From Acidobacteriaceae bacterium (GTDB taxonomy: Bacteria > Acidobacteriota > Terriglobia > Terriglobales > Acidobacteriaceae): 7,347 bases of DNA. Positions 1 to 6,326 of this stretch are shown piece by piece. Position numbers and translations under genes: made by a program. The notes beneath the pieces were generated by a model. That model had not been told where the DNA came from and searched no databases. It saw nothing but the letters and a program-made list of their open reading frames with translations. Where the stretch lies: NCBI GenBank assembly GCA_003165455.1, contig PLUJ01000117.1, positions 1 through 7,347 on the forward strand, written 5' to 3'. How positions within the stretch are numbered: position 1 is the first letter of the stretch; each line of letters opens with the position of its first letter.

Positions 1-625
1 TGTGCCGCGGATGCTCGACATACTTCTCCATGTAGAGATCGCCGTTGCCGAACGCGCCCGCCGCCTCCGACTGCGCTGCCTTGAATAACCCCGGGAGTTC
101 ATCTTCGTTGCGCACAATGCGCATGCCGCGTCCGCCGCCGCCCGCCGAAGCTTTCACAATCACCGGGAAGCCCACCTGCCGCGCCCACTCCACCGCTTCG
201 CCTTCGGAGGCGATAATTCCATCCGAGCCGGGCAGAATCGGAACGCCCGCGCGTTTCATAGCGGCACGCGCTTTCTCTTTTTCCCCCATCAGCCGCGTGA
301 CTTCCGGCCGCGGCCCAATGAACTTGATCCCGCTGGTCTCGCAGACTTCCGCGAAGTTGGCATTCTCCGCCAACAATCCGTAGCCCGGATGCACCGCGTC
401 CACGTTCGCAATCTCCGCCGCGCTGATCACCGCCGGAATATTCAAATAGCTCTGCGCCAGTTGTGGCGGCCCAATGCAGATCGCCTCATCGGCGAAGCGC
501 ACCGGTAGAGAATGACGGTCCGCCTCGCTGTAAATGGCAACCGTACGGATCCCCAACTCCTTGCACGCGCAAATTACGCGCAAGGCAATCTCTCCACGAT
601 TCGCGATTAGGATTTTCTTGAACAT
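1..625 (-). CDS. accC: Biotin carboxylase subunit of acetyl-CoA carboxylase (5' part, cut by window edge)
   Basis: This is the first 208 residues of a family usually about 450 long; the rest lies left of the window. The enzyme uses ATP and bicarbonate to carboxylate the biotin on AccB, in the cytoplasm, for malonyl-CoA and fatty-acid synthesis. The translation opens MFKKILIANRGEIALRV, the standard N-terminal biotin-carboxylase fold. It continues with HPGYGLLAEN (about 79-88), GEKEKAR with the conserved lysine near 116, and the ATP-grasp glycine-rich loop KASAGGGGRGM (158-168). It ends at the conserved MEKYVEHPRH. The ATG at 625 is the only possible start here, because an in-frame TGA lies 12 nt upstream (635-637). 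No strong Shine-Dalgarno is visible; a weak AAGAG sits about 13 nt upstream. It follows accB in the usual order, after a 152-nt gap. The reading frame is intact. Identification is very secure; the exact acyl-CoA substrate of the holoenzyme depends on partners outside the window. Confidence 0.97.
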   Translation of the reverse strand, partial: MFKKILIANRGEIALRVICACKELGIRTVAIYSEADRHSLPVRFADEAICIGPPQLAQSYLNIPAVISAAEIANVDAVHPGYGLLAENANFAEVCETSGIKFIGPRPEVTRLMGEKEKARAAMKRAGVPILPGSDGIIASEGEAVEWARQVGFPVIVKASAGGGGRGMRIVRNEDELPGLFKAAQSEAAGAFGNGDLYMEKYVEHPRH

Positions 626-777
626 GAATCGGATTCAGCTCTTGCTGTCAGTCCTCAGCACTGCTAGGCAAGCCTTTATGAACGTTATCGGTTGGAAACG
701 TTCCTTGCCGGAAGAGCCGTCGGAACGAAATGCCCATTTCAAAAGACGTTCCTGGCGCACTTCAGTTAAACCCCGCG
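626..777. other. accB-accC spacer, no gene seen
   Basis: The 152 nt between accB and accC hold no convincing ORF in the operon direction and no GC-rich hairpin followed by a T-run. AGGAACGT occurs twice on the minus strand, once inside a short imperfect palindrome near 694-705, but is too small to interpret. accB and accC often lie closer together than this, so a minor internal promoter or leader is possible, though none is clear. Co-transcription of the two genes remains the simplest reading. Confidence 0.5.
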
Positions 778-1272
778 TTACTTTTTAGGCCGGATGGCAA
801 ACAGCTCCTGCCCATATTCAATCGGTTGACCGTTGGTTCCAAGCTTCTTCACGATTTCCCCAGCCACGTCCGACTCGATTTCGTTCAGCAGTTTCATAGC
901 TTCCACGATACAAAGTACCTGCCCGAGTTCCACGGTGTCGCCAACCTTGACGAAAGGTGGTGCGCCCGGGGATGGCGATTCGTACAGCGTTCCCACAATC
1001 GGGGACTTAACAATATGGAGGTTTTCTTCCGCCGCGGGTTCCTTCGACGCTGGCGGAGGACCCGCTGCGGAGGACGCGGATGCAATCTGGCCCGGCTCCG
1101 CGGAAAGCGGCTTGGAGTAAGACGGGTACGGCATTTCCGCGTGCGCGTGGACGACGGTGGTCTGCCCGCCGCGCCTGATTTTTACTTTGACGTCGCCGCG
1201 CTCCAGTTCGAACTCGGCGATGTCTTTCTCAATTAAGAACTCTATGAGTTCCTTCAGCTCTCTCTGATTCAT
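778..1272 (-). CDS. accB: Biotin carboxyl carrier protein of acetyl-CoA carboxylase (BCCP)
   Basis: At 164 aa this is a normal-length AccB. It carries the biotin that AccC carboxylates and delivers it to the carboxyltransferase (AccA/AccD, not in this window). Residues 1-34 form the N-terminal AccC-interacting region (MNQRELKELIEFLIEKDIAE). Residues about 40-84 are a flexible linker rich in Ala, Pro and Ser. Residues about 86-163 are the biotinyl/lipoyl domain. The biotin-attachment motif EAMKLLNEIE is present, with the modified lysine at about 127. The loop SPSPGAPPFVKVGD (about 99-112) matches the 'thumb' typical of true acetyl-CoA carboxylase BCCPs, which favours AccB over a BCCP-like domain of another carboxylase. 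The ATG at 1272 is preceded by an in-frame TAA 24 nt upstream, and the N-terminus fits the family. No good Shine-Dalgarno is visible. It lies 77 nt after the M24 peptidase gene and upstream of accC. Confidence 0.97.
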   Translation of the reverse strand: MNQRELKELIEFLIEKDIAEFELERGDVKVKIRRGGQTTVVHAHAEMPYPSYSKPLSAEPGQIASASSAAGPPPASKEPAAEENLHIVKSPIVGTLYESPSPGAPPFVKVGDTVELGQVLCIVEAMKLLNEIESDVAGEIVKKLGTNGQPIEYGQELFAIRPKK

Positions 1273-1349
1273 TCGTATAAAAGAAGAGACCGCTTAATCC
1301 GTTTGCTACCGCTATTCCTAACTGCTTTAGAACCAGCAACGACTCCTGC

Positions 1350-2438
1350 CTAAACTGCCAGGAACTCTTTGCTCGTGGGCGTCAGAACCTCGCAACCGTT
1401 ATCGCCAACCACCACCATATCCTCAATTCTGATGCCCCATTCGCCGGGGAAGTACACCCCAGGCTCAATCGTGATCACCATTCCGGGCCGCAAGACTTCC
1501 TGTTGGCGAGCGGCGATTTTCGGAATTTCATGAATTTCCAGTCCCACGCCATGGCCGGTGGAATGCGTGAAGTAGCGTCCCAATCCTGCCTTGCGCAGAA
1601 CTTTACGCCCCGCCTCGTCCACATCGCCTGCACGAACTCCCGCCCGCACCGCAGCAATGGAAGCCTGCTGCGCTTCCCTCACGCCTTCATAAGCCTTGCG
1701 AGCATCCCTTGGCGCCGGACCCACGCAGACCGTGCGTGTCTGGTCCGAACAATAACCACCGAGTATAACACCGAAATCACACACCACAAATTCACCGCAA
1801 GCGATAGTCTTCTCTGTCGCGCGGCCGTGCGGCAATGCCGCTCTTGCACCCGAAGCGATGATAGTCGGGAAGGACATTGCTTCGGCGCCTGCCACCCGCG
1901 CCGCATACTCCATTTCTGCTGCCACTTCGATTTCTCTTATTCCCGGCCGCAAGACTTGAATCGCTTTATCGAATAATTTCGCACCTAGATTCACTGCGGC
2001 TCGAATGCTGGCTAACTCATCGACGTCCTTCACCATCCGCTCCCGCTCCACCAAGCCGAGGGCGCTCTTTAAACGCACTCCTGCGGGAAGCAAATCCGAA
2101 AAGTGTTTTTTCTCCGCGATGGTCAGGTGTTCGCCTTCCACACCGATGCTTATTCCGCCGGGTCTCTTGAGATGAGATCCCATCCACTCCGCTAGGGCAA
2201 TCACCAGAGCCTTGCGCGCGATGATTACTTTCGCGCCTTTTACCTCTTCGTGTGCCTGCCTGTCATAACGAACATCGGAGAAGAAAATGCTGCGCCTCTC
2301 CGTGATCAGCAAAAATCCCGCGCTGCCGGTGAATCCGCAGAGATATCGAATGTTGGGAAGGTGACTGATAAGCAAAGCATCGAAGCGGGCCGAGGCAAGC
2401 TGGTCGCGAAGCTCCTTCTGACGTACCGGAAAATTCAT
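1350..2438 (-). CDS. Xaa-Pro peptidase, family M24 (aminopeptidase P / prolidase-like, PepP/PepQ/YqhT type)
   Basis: This is a 362-aa cytoplasmic metallopeptidase predicted to cleave peptides next to proline. Residues about 5-133 are a creatinase N-terminal-like domain; about 142-347 are the 'pita-bread' M24 catalytic domain. All five expected metal ligands are visible: Asp221 (VVCDFG), Asp232 (CSDQTRT), His296 (STGHGVGLEIHE), Glu325 (TIEPGVY) and Glu339 (RIEDM). The two catalytic-site histidines are His204 (LPHGRAT) and His303. It therefore looks active with two metal ions, usually Mn or Co in this family. There is no signal peptide. The start at 2438 gives a family-typical N-terminus; an AAGAG lies only 2 nt before it, so the ribosome site is weak. 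It is separated from pilQ by a terminator and is followed by accB. Motifs alone do not decide between aminopeptidase P and Xaa-Pro dipeptidase, so no symbol is given. Similar peptidase genes lie beside accBC, often with efp between, in other bacteria; efp is absent from this gap. Confidence 0.93.
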   Translation of the reverse strand: MNFPVRQKELRDQLASARFDALLISHLPNIRYLCGFTGSAGFLLITERRSIFFSDVRYDRQAHEEVKGAKVIIARKALVIALAEWMGSHLKRPGGISIGVEGEHLTIAEKKHFSDLLPAGVRLKSALGLVERERMVKDVDELASIRAAVNLGAKLFDKAIQVLRPGIREIEVAAEMEYAARVAGAEAMSFPTIIASGARAALPHGRATEKTIACGEFVVCDFGVILGGYCSDQTRTVCVGPAPRDARKAYEGVREAQQASIAAVRAGVRAGDVDEAGRKVLRKAGLGRYFTHSTGHGVGLEIHEIPKIAARQQEVLRPGMVITIEPGVYFPGEWGIRIEDMVVVGDNGCEVLTPTSKEFLAV

Positions 2439-2463
2439 TGCTCTTCGAGTTTAGCAGGCGAAA

Positions 2464-2484
2464 AGTTCTCAGTTGTCAGTTTCA
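2464..2484. repeat. Three tandem 7-mers (AGTTNNN)
   Basis: On the plus strand the sequence reads AGTTCTC, AGTTGTC, AGTTTCA back to back. On the minus strand this is an ACTGACAACTGAGAACT-like run. It lies in the leader of the M24 peptidase gene. It is short and imperfect, so it may be a remnant of a dispersed heptamer repeat or chance. Confidence 0.45.
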
Positions 2485-2552
2485 AAGCTTGGTTCCCAGC
2501 ACGAACAAAAAGCCTCTCCGAAGAAGAAAGCATCGTCCTTTAACGTTCCCGT

Positions 2553-2582
2553 AATAACGCTCTAGCCTCTACATTGCGTCAA
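2553..2582 (-). promoter_or_regulatory. Weak candidate sigma-70-like promoter for the M24 peptidase-accBC group
   Basis: On the minus strand TTGACG (2582-2577) matches a -35 box at five of six bases. After an 18-nt spacer comes GTTATT (2558-2553), a poor -10 match. It lies just downstream of the pil terminator and about 115 nt before the peptidase start, where a promoter is needed if termination is efficient. The position is the main support; the -10 element is weak. Confidence 0.25.
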
Positions 2583-2599
2583 CATTCCAAAAACCGCAC

Positions 2600-2639
2600 A
2601 AAAAACCGCCGGCCCTGACTGTTTTTTCAGGGCCGGCGG
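2600..2639 (-). terminator. Strong intrinsic terminator of the pilMNOPQ operon
   Basis: A perfect 13-bp stem, mostly G and C, is formed by CCGCCGGCCCTGA (2606-2618) and its complement (2627-2639), with an 8-nt loop. On the minus strand the stem is followed directly by six T residues (2605-2600), the classic rho-independent layout. On the plus strand no T-run follows the stem, so it acts in the minus direction only. It begins 68 nt after the pilQ stop codon and separates the pilus operon from the peptidase-accBC group. Confidence 0.93.
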
Positions 2640-2656
2640 CTTCTAAATCTTCAACT

Positions 2657-2716
2657 GCGCTGCTGTGTCTGACGCTGTTACTTCTGACGCGGTTACGTCT
2701 GATGCTGCTACGTCTG
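2657..2716 (-). repeat. Four-copy 15-bp tandem repeat across the pilQ stop codon
   Basis: On the minus strand four adjacent 15-nt units read CAGACGTAGCAGCAT (2716-2702), CAGACGTAACCGCGT (2701-2687), CAGAAGTAACAGCGT (2686-2672) and CAGACACAGCAGCGC (2671-2657). Because 15 is a multiple of 3, the pilQ frame is kept. Units one to three place TAG, TAA and TAA at the same position; the fourth has CAG there. The first unit supplies the last two codons of pilQ (Gln-Thr) and its stop. The next 15 nt (2642-2656) no longer match, so the array ends about 17 nt before the terminator stem. Confidence 0.85.
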
Positions 2717-4825
2717 AATGATTCGCGGCGTGATGAAGAAAATCAATTCCTGGTTGGAGGTGTTCACCTGCGTGTGCTTGAACAGGTTTCCAAGAATCGG
2801 AATGTTGCCCAGGAGCGGCACCTGCGAGATGTTGATCGAGTTCTGCGTCTGAATGACGCCTCCGATCACCACCGTGCCGCCGTCGGTCACCAGCACTTGC
2901 GTTGTTGCCTGCTGCGTGATCAATTCGGGGTTTCCCTGCACTTCCTGACCGAAGTTCGGCGTGGTGTTTTCCACGTCCACGTTCAGGAAGATCGTGTTCT
3001 CCGAAGTGATCTGCGGAGTCACCGTCAATCGCAGGAACGCATCCACGTAAGTCACCGTTGGAGGACCACCCAACTGCGCCTGCGTCACGATCGGCACTCG
3101 CACACCCTGCTTGGTTTGGGCTTGAATGTTGTTCTGAGTCACGATTCGCGGTCGTGACAAAACTTTCAGCAAACCGCGAGACTCAGCCATGGTAAGGATC
3201 GCGTCAAGCTGAATATTGTTGCTCGAATTGATGAAGCTGAGGCCGCTACTGGGCGAGGTTGACGCCAGGTTTGAAAACAGCGGAATTTGCGAGAGCGTTA
3301 AACTGCTCGGAGGGCTGGTACCTACCGTGGTATAGAGCGGATTTCCGCCAAAGGTTCCGACGGGGGACGTTCCTGCGGCGCTCGCTCCGCCGATGGCGCT
3401 CTTGCCATTTCCCCATCCAAAACCAAACTGGGTGCCGATGTCGCGGGCGAACTGGCGGGTTGCCGCCACTACGCGCGCTTCAATTTCCACTTCTTGCGTT
3501 TTGCGATCTAACTGCGTCAACAGACGATCGATAACCGGTATCACCTTCGGAATATCGTTCACGATAATGGCGTTGGTGCGTTCATCCGCCACCACATCGC
3601 CGCGCTGCGACAAGAACTTCTTAACCGTGACCATTACGTCCTTGGCATGCGCGTAGCTCAGGAAGCGCGTGATGGAAATTTTCTCCACCGCTAGAGCTTC
3701 GGCTTCCACCTGCTCGCGCCGTCCATCGGCTTCCCTCTTCAACGTGTCGACGGTAGCGATTCGCAGAACGTTTCCTTCGAGTTCGCGCGCCAGATCGTTA
3801 TTTTTGAGCACGATGTCGAGCGCCTGATCCCACGGCACATCATCGAGCACAATCGTCAGAGTGCCATGAACATTGGGGTCAAGCACCACGTTCAGGCCGC
3901 TGATTTCGTGGATGAGACGGAAGAAATCCTTCAGATCCACATCCTTCAAGTTCACCGAAATCGGTTCGCCCGTATATTTCGGGCCCACCGACGCCGGCTG
4001 CTGCGCAGCTTGCGCTCTCTGTTCCGCCGCAAGATTGACTGCGGGCGTGATGCCAGTATTGGAACCCGTGCTCTGCGTCGCCTGTGCCGCGTTTGCGCTT
4101 ACAGGCAGTAATTCCGCGGCAGTCTTGTCGGCAAATCGCGCTGCAGCTTCCTGAGAGCGTGGTGCCGGCTCAACTGGCGCGTCGGTCGAACTTGCCTTCG
4201 CTGCGTACGTGGGTTCGACGAACACAAAGTCCTTCGATGCGTTCGGATCTTGATTTTGTGCAGCCGCTGCCGTTTCCACGGTGGCTGGGTTCGAAGCCGT
4301 TGGAGCGCTGGCGTTCGGCTTTACTTCAGCGACCGCCACTGGAGCCACAGTCCGGTTGTTAGCTCGCGCTACGGATTTCTCCGGCACCTTTGTGTTGGCC
4401 GCTACCGCGGATTGCGTATGCAGCGTCAACACCAGCTTCCCGTCCGGCGACTTGGTCATGTCGTAGCGGCAAGCGTGCTCCAGATCGACCACAACGCGTG
4501 TGGTTGGAGGATGCTGGTTGTCCATGGCGATCCTGATGTCTTTGACGCCATCGCCATCCACCATGATCCGGTTTTGCGCTCTCGCCATTACCGTTCCAGG
4601 CAGATCCACGATGAGTCGCGTCGGCGAATCCGCCGTGCTCAGCTTGGGAGTTACGAGACCACGAGCCGTAATCTCGACTCGAACTTCATCCATGCCGCGA
4701 ACCACATTTACCCGTTGCAGTTCGTTGCGCTCATTCGACGTCGGCGTACTCGGCGTCTCTGCAGCCGAAGCCATCAGCCCCAGTAGCAGCAGCGGTAGGA
4801 ATACACTCAGCAGTTGCTTTCGCAT
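2708..4825 (-). CDS. pilQ: Type IV pilus secretin PilQ
   Basis: PilQ forms the multimeric outer-membrane channel through which the type IV pilus is extruded and retracted. With the start chosen here it has 705 residues. Residues 1-21 are a Sec signal peptide (MRKQLLSVFLPLLLL core, likely cut after ALA-type ASA before AET). Residues about 37-137 are a single AMIN domain, which binds peptidoglycan in relatives. Residues about 140-282 are a low-complexity linker rich in Ala, Pro, Thr and Gln. Residues about 286-360 are the STN/N0 domain (SVNLKDVDLKDFFRLI), followed by one N1 secretin domain (about 383-443). The secretin core (about 446-702) starts VEIEARVVAATRQFARDIG, then has a Gly/Ser-rich variable segment (about 470-537). 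It ends with the secretin signature VPLLGNIPILGNLF and ELIFFITPRI. The frame also opens at a TTG at 4840, but ATG 4825 has a strong GGGGAGAGG Shine-Dalgarno and leaves the signal peptide at the very N-terminus. It is last in the operon, just before the terminator. Confidence 0.97.
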   Translation of the reverse strand: MRKQLLSVFLPLLLLGLMASAAETPSTPTSNERNELQRVNVVRGMDEVRVEITARGLVTPKLSTADSPTRLIVDLPGTVMARAQNRIMVDGDGVKDIRIAMDNQHPPTTRVVVDLEHACRYDMTKSPDGKLVLTLHTQSAVAANTKVPEKSVARANNRTVAPVAVAEVKPNASAPTASNPATVETAAAAQNQDPNASKDFVFVEPTYAAKASSTDAPVEPAPRSQEAAARFADKTAAELLPVSANAAQATQSTGSNTGITPAVNLAAEQRAQAAQQPASVGPKYTGEPISVNLKDVDLKDFFRLIHEISGLNVVLDPNVHGTLTIVLDDVPWDQALDIVLKNNDLARELEGNVLRIATVDTLKREADGRREQVEAEALAVEKISITRFLSYAHAKDVMVTVKKFLSQRGDVVADERTNAIIVNDIPKVIPVIDRLLTQLDRKTQEVEIEARVVAATRQFARDIGTQFGFGWGNGKSAIGGASAAGTSPVGTFGGNPLYTTVGTSPPSSLTLSQIPLFSNLASTSPSSGLSFINSSNNIQLDAILTMAESRGLLKVLSRPRIVTQNNIQAQTKQGVRVPIVTQAQLGGPPTVTYVDAFLRLTVTPQITSENTIFLNVDVENTTPNFGQEVQGNPELITQQATTQVLVTDGGTVVIGGVIQTQNSINISQVPLLGNIPILGNLFKHTQVNTSNQELIFFITPRIIQT

Positions 4826-4829
4826 TTCG

Positions 4830-4838
4830 CCTCTCCCC
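4830..4838 (-). promoter_or_regulatory. pilQ ribosome-binding site that decides the start
   Basis: The minus strand reads GGGGAGAGG followed by CGAA and then ATG (4825). This purine-rich site is correctly spaced for the ATG. It overlaps the codons that would follow a TTG start at 4840, which has no comparable site of its own. It is the strongest Shine-Dalgarno in the window, which fits the high stoichiometry of a secretin ring. Confidence 0.8.
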
Positions 4839-4843
4839 AACTC

Positions 4844-4858
4844 GCGGGTTTCGCCCGC
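4844..4858 (-). promoter_or_regulatory. Small hairpin next to the pilQ ribosome-binding site
   Basis: On the minus strand GCGGG, loop CGAAA, CCCGC forms a 5-bp all-GC stem that ends 5 nt upstream of the pilQ Shine-Dalgarno. A run of five T lies just upstream (4864-4860 region). It may keep the ribosome site open or protect the transcript; the role is inferred from position only. Confidence 0.4.
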
Positions 4859-4876
4859 AAAAACTTATTTGTTATG

Positions 4877-4896
4877 CGCTCCGGTTATCCGGAGCG
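4877..4896 (-). promoter_or_regulatory. Perfect 8-bp hairpin between pilP and pilQ
   Basis: CGCTCCGG (4877-4884) and CCGGAGCG (4889-4896) form a perfect stem closing a 4-nt loop, 11 nt after the pilP stop codon. It is not followed by a T-run (the next bases on the minus strand are CATAACAAATAAG), so it is not a standard terminator. It may be an mRNA stability or processing element that separates pilQ expression from the upstream genes, or an attenuator. This is inference. Confidence 0.55.
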
Positions 4897-4907
4897 TCCT
4901 GCACTTT

Positions 4908-5657
4908 CTAGACTGCGGGCGTCAAAATTCGCTTTACCACTTCATGCGTCTCCTGCTTGCCCAACTTGTCCTGCACGGTTTCCTTGAACACAACCGTGTC
5001 CCCGGTTATCCGGATCACATACCCGTTGAATACAGGGTCGTTCTCCCGCAGGAAATACGCTTTATTCAGACCGTTCGTTACCACCGCGATAAATCCGTTC
5101 TCCGACTTCACCACTCCCCGAACGTTGATCTGTCCAATCTCCAGGCACTTTTTTCCGGTCGAGCAACCCGAACCTGAGCTTTGCTGCACGATCGGGCTAA
5201 AGAATGGATCGCGCTTCCCGCTCATCGCCCATTTCTTTTCTTCGGTCTGGGTCGCAACGGGAGTCTTGAGAGCATCCGATGGCGTCGTCGCAGCCACCAC
5301 ACTCACAGCCTTTTCCCCCGTTTTGGGCGCCGCTTCCTGTGCCGCAATCACCGTATGCGGCCCCGCAGCTCGCCTGACCCTTGGCGCTGCATGCACCTGC
5401 GCCGCATGCGACATGGGATTTGCCCCGGTCACAGCCGGCCCGTTTGCACGACGATTAATTCCAGGCGTACCCGGAGTTTGCGCCATCGGCCGGCCCGAAG
5501 GCGGTGCGGGTATGCCGAGCGCAGCATTGGAGTCGTTTGTCTTTCTCTGCTGAACCCCTTGCATGGTGCCCTGCACGTTTTTGATGATGTTCGGATTCTG
5601 TGCCAGCCCTCCGCTCGTCATCATGCCCACCGCAAGAATGCTTGTCATTAGCTTCAT
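4908..5657 (-). CDS. pilP: Type IV pilus assembly protein PilP (long form, no visible lipobox)
   Basis: PilP is the periplasmic link between the PilN/PilO pair in the inner membrane and the N0/N1 domains of PilQ. This protein has 249 residues, longer than the roughly 170-180 of proteobacterial PilP. Residues 1-19 look like a Sec signal peptide (MKLMTSILAVGMMTSGGLA before QN). No cysteine follows it, so the lipoprotein anchor known from classical PilP is not visible. Residues about 45-145 are a disordered segment rich in Ala, Pro and Gly. The conserved C-terminal domain starts at KRDPFFSP (148-155), containing the family's RDPF motif. It continues with short beta-strands (INVRGVVKSENGFIAVV, KAYFLRENDPVFNGYVIRI) to the end. 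Cys165 and Cys171 (CX5C) may form a periplasmic disulfide. Identification rests on the RDPF/beta domain and on its place between pilO and pilQ. An AGGA lies 6 nt before the start. Confidence 0.9.
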   Translation of the reverse strand: MKLMTSILAVGMMTSGGLAQNPNIIKNVQGTMQGVQQRKTNDSNAALGIPAPPSGRPMAQTPGTPGINRRANGPAVTGANPMSHAAQVHAAPRVRRAAGPHTVIAAQEAAPKTGEKAVSVVAATTPSDALKTPVATQTEEKKWAMSGKRDPFFSPIVQQSSGSGCSTGKKCLEIGQINVRGVVKSENGFIAVVTNGLNKAYFLRENDPVFNGYVIRITGDTVVFKETVQDKLGKQETHEVVKRILTPAV

Positions 5658-5668
5658 ATCGATTCCTA
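5655..5668 (-). promoter_or_regulatory. pilO stop merged with the pilP ribosome-binding site
   Basis: The minus strand reads TAGGAATCGATATG. The pilO stop codon TAG forms part of the AGGA Shine-Dalgarno for pilP, and the pilP ATG follows 6 nt later. Ribosomes ending pilO are therefore placed at the pilP start, which suggests translational coupling of two partners of one complex. Confidence 0.7.
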
Positions 5669-6316
5669 TTTGCCCGCAGCCGCGGCAGTTCCCGGCTTGC
5701 TCGCCGGTCCCGCTCCCGCTGGCTCTAAATCGTGACTGAAGAACGTGGTTGCCGTGAACGTCGCCACTACACTCTCGTTGGGCGCGTATTGATAGGAGTG
5801 CTTCGCTTTCGCTCCGCTGGGATTCTTCGTGCTGGAAACCAGCAGCCCGCTTACATTCACGATGCGCTCCAATTTGCCGACCCGGTCAAAGAAGTTCAGC
5901 ATCGAGTAATAAGGGCCGTCCATCTCCAGGTCGAAAGGAATCTCCGAGTAGTATTCCTTGGTGGCGACCGGCTTCGCTAAATACCGCCGCAACTCCACGC
6001 CCGCCTTTTGAGCTTCTCCGTCCAGCAGTTCGATAAAGCCGTCCACCTTTTGGTCATCCGGCACGATGCGGCGTTCAATCTCCAACTGCTGCTTCAAATT
6101 AGCCAGTTGCCGCTCCATGTCTTTCAGCTTGGGGCGGTAAGATTCCAGTTCGTTGTTTTCCCGAACCTTGTCCTGCACCGCGTGCTGTGCCGCCGCATTC
6201 TTGTCGCTCTGGCTCTTGAATACCGTGAAGTACAACGCCGCCGTTACGATCGCTCCTCCGGCCAGCACCGCTCCCCACTGCTTCAACCCCGATAGTTCGT
6301 TAAAATTCATTGCCAT
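5666..6316 (-). CDS. pilO: Type IV pilus inner-membrane protein PilO
   Basis: PilO pairs with PilN in the inner membrane and, through PilP, aligns the pilus motor with the secretin. The 216-residue protein has a short cytoplasmic N-terminus, one membrane segment (about 14-33, WGAVLAGGAIVTAALYFTVF) and a periplasmic coiled coil (about 37-85, rich in Glu, Lys and Leu). A C-terminal alpha/beta domain (about 88-195) follows, with the family-like stretch PFDLEMDGPYYSMLNFFDRVGKLERIVNV split over 127-155. The last 18 residues are a flexible Ala/Gly/Pro tail. The ATG at 6316 is used; a second ATG two codons on (6310) would change only two residues, and neither has a strong Shine-Dalgarno. It starts 10 nt after pilN and is followed 9 nt later by pilP. 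Topology, length and operon position all agree with PilO. Confidence 0.95.
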   Translation of the reverse strand: MAMNFNELSGLKQWGAVLAGGAIVTAALYFTVFKSQSDKNAAAQHAVQDKVRENNELESYRPKLKDMERQLANLKQQLEIERRIVPDDQKVDGFIELLDGEAQKAGVELRRYLAKPVATKEYYSEIPFDLEMDGPYYSMLNFFDRVGKLERIVNVSGLLVSSTKNPSGAKAKHSYQYAPNESVVATFTATTFFSHDLEPAGAGPASKPGTAAAAGK

Positions 6317-6326
6317 AATTTCGCCG

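Noticed and set aside
45..383. Plus-strand open frame of 112 codons at the left edge
   Set aside because: It lies opposite accC, whose minus-strand translation shows the conserved biotin-carboxylase motifs; the plus frame is Pro/Ser/Arg-rich and resembles nothing.
730..1236. Plus-strand open frame of 168 codons opposite accB
   Set aside because: It is antisense to accB, which has the EAMK biotin site; the predicted peptide is Arg/Phe-rich without known features.
2606..2639. The terminator as bidirectional
   Set aside because: On the plus strand the stem is followed by CTTCTAAATC, not a T-run, and no plus-strand gene ends there.
4877..4896. The pilP-pilQ hairpin as a rho-independent terminator
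   Set aside because: No T-run follows the stem on the minus strand, and pilQ lies downstream in the same functional operon.
4500..5177. Plus-strand open frame of 225 codons across the pilQ-pilP junction
   Set aside because: It is antisense to two confidently identified genes and their gap, and its composition (Arg, Ser and Leu-rich) is that of a chance frame in GC-rich coding DNA.
4957..5553. Plus-strand open frame of 198 codons opposite pilP
   Set aside because: It mirrors the low-complexity Ala/Pro region of pilP; no recognisable domain or ribosome site was seen.
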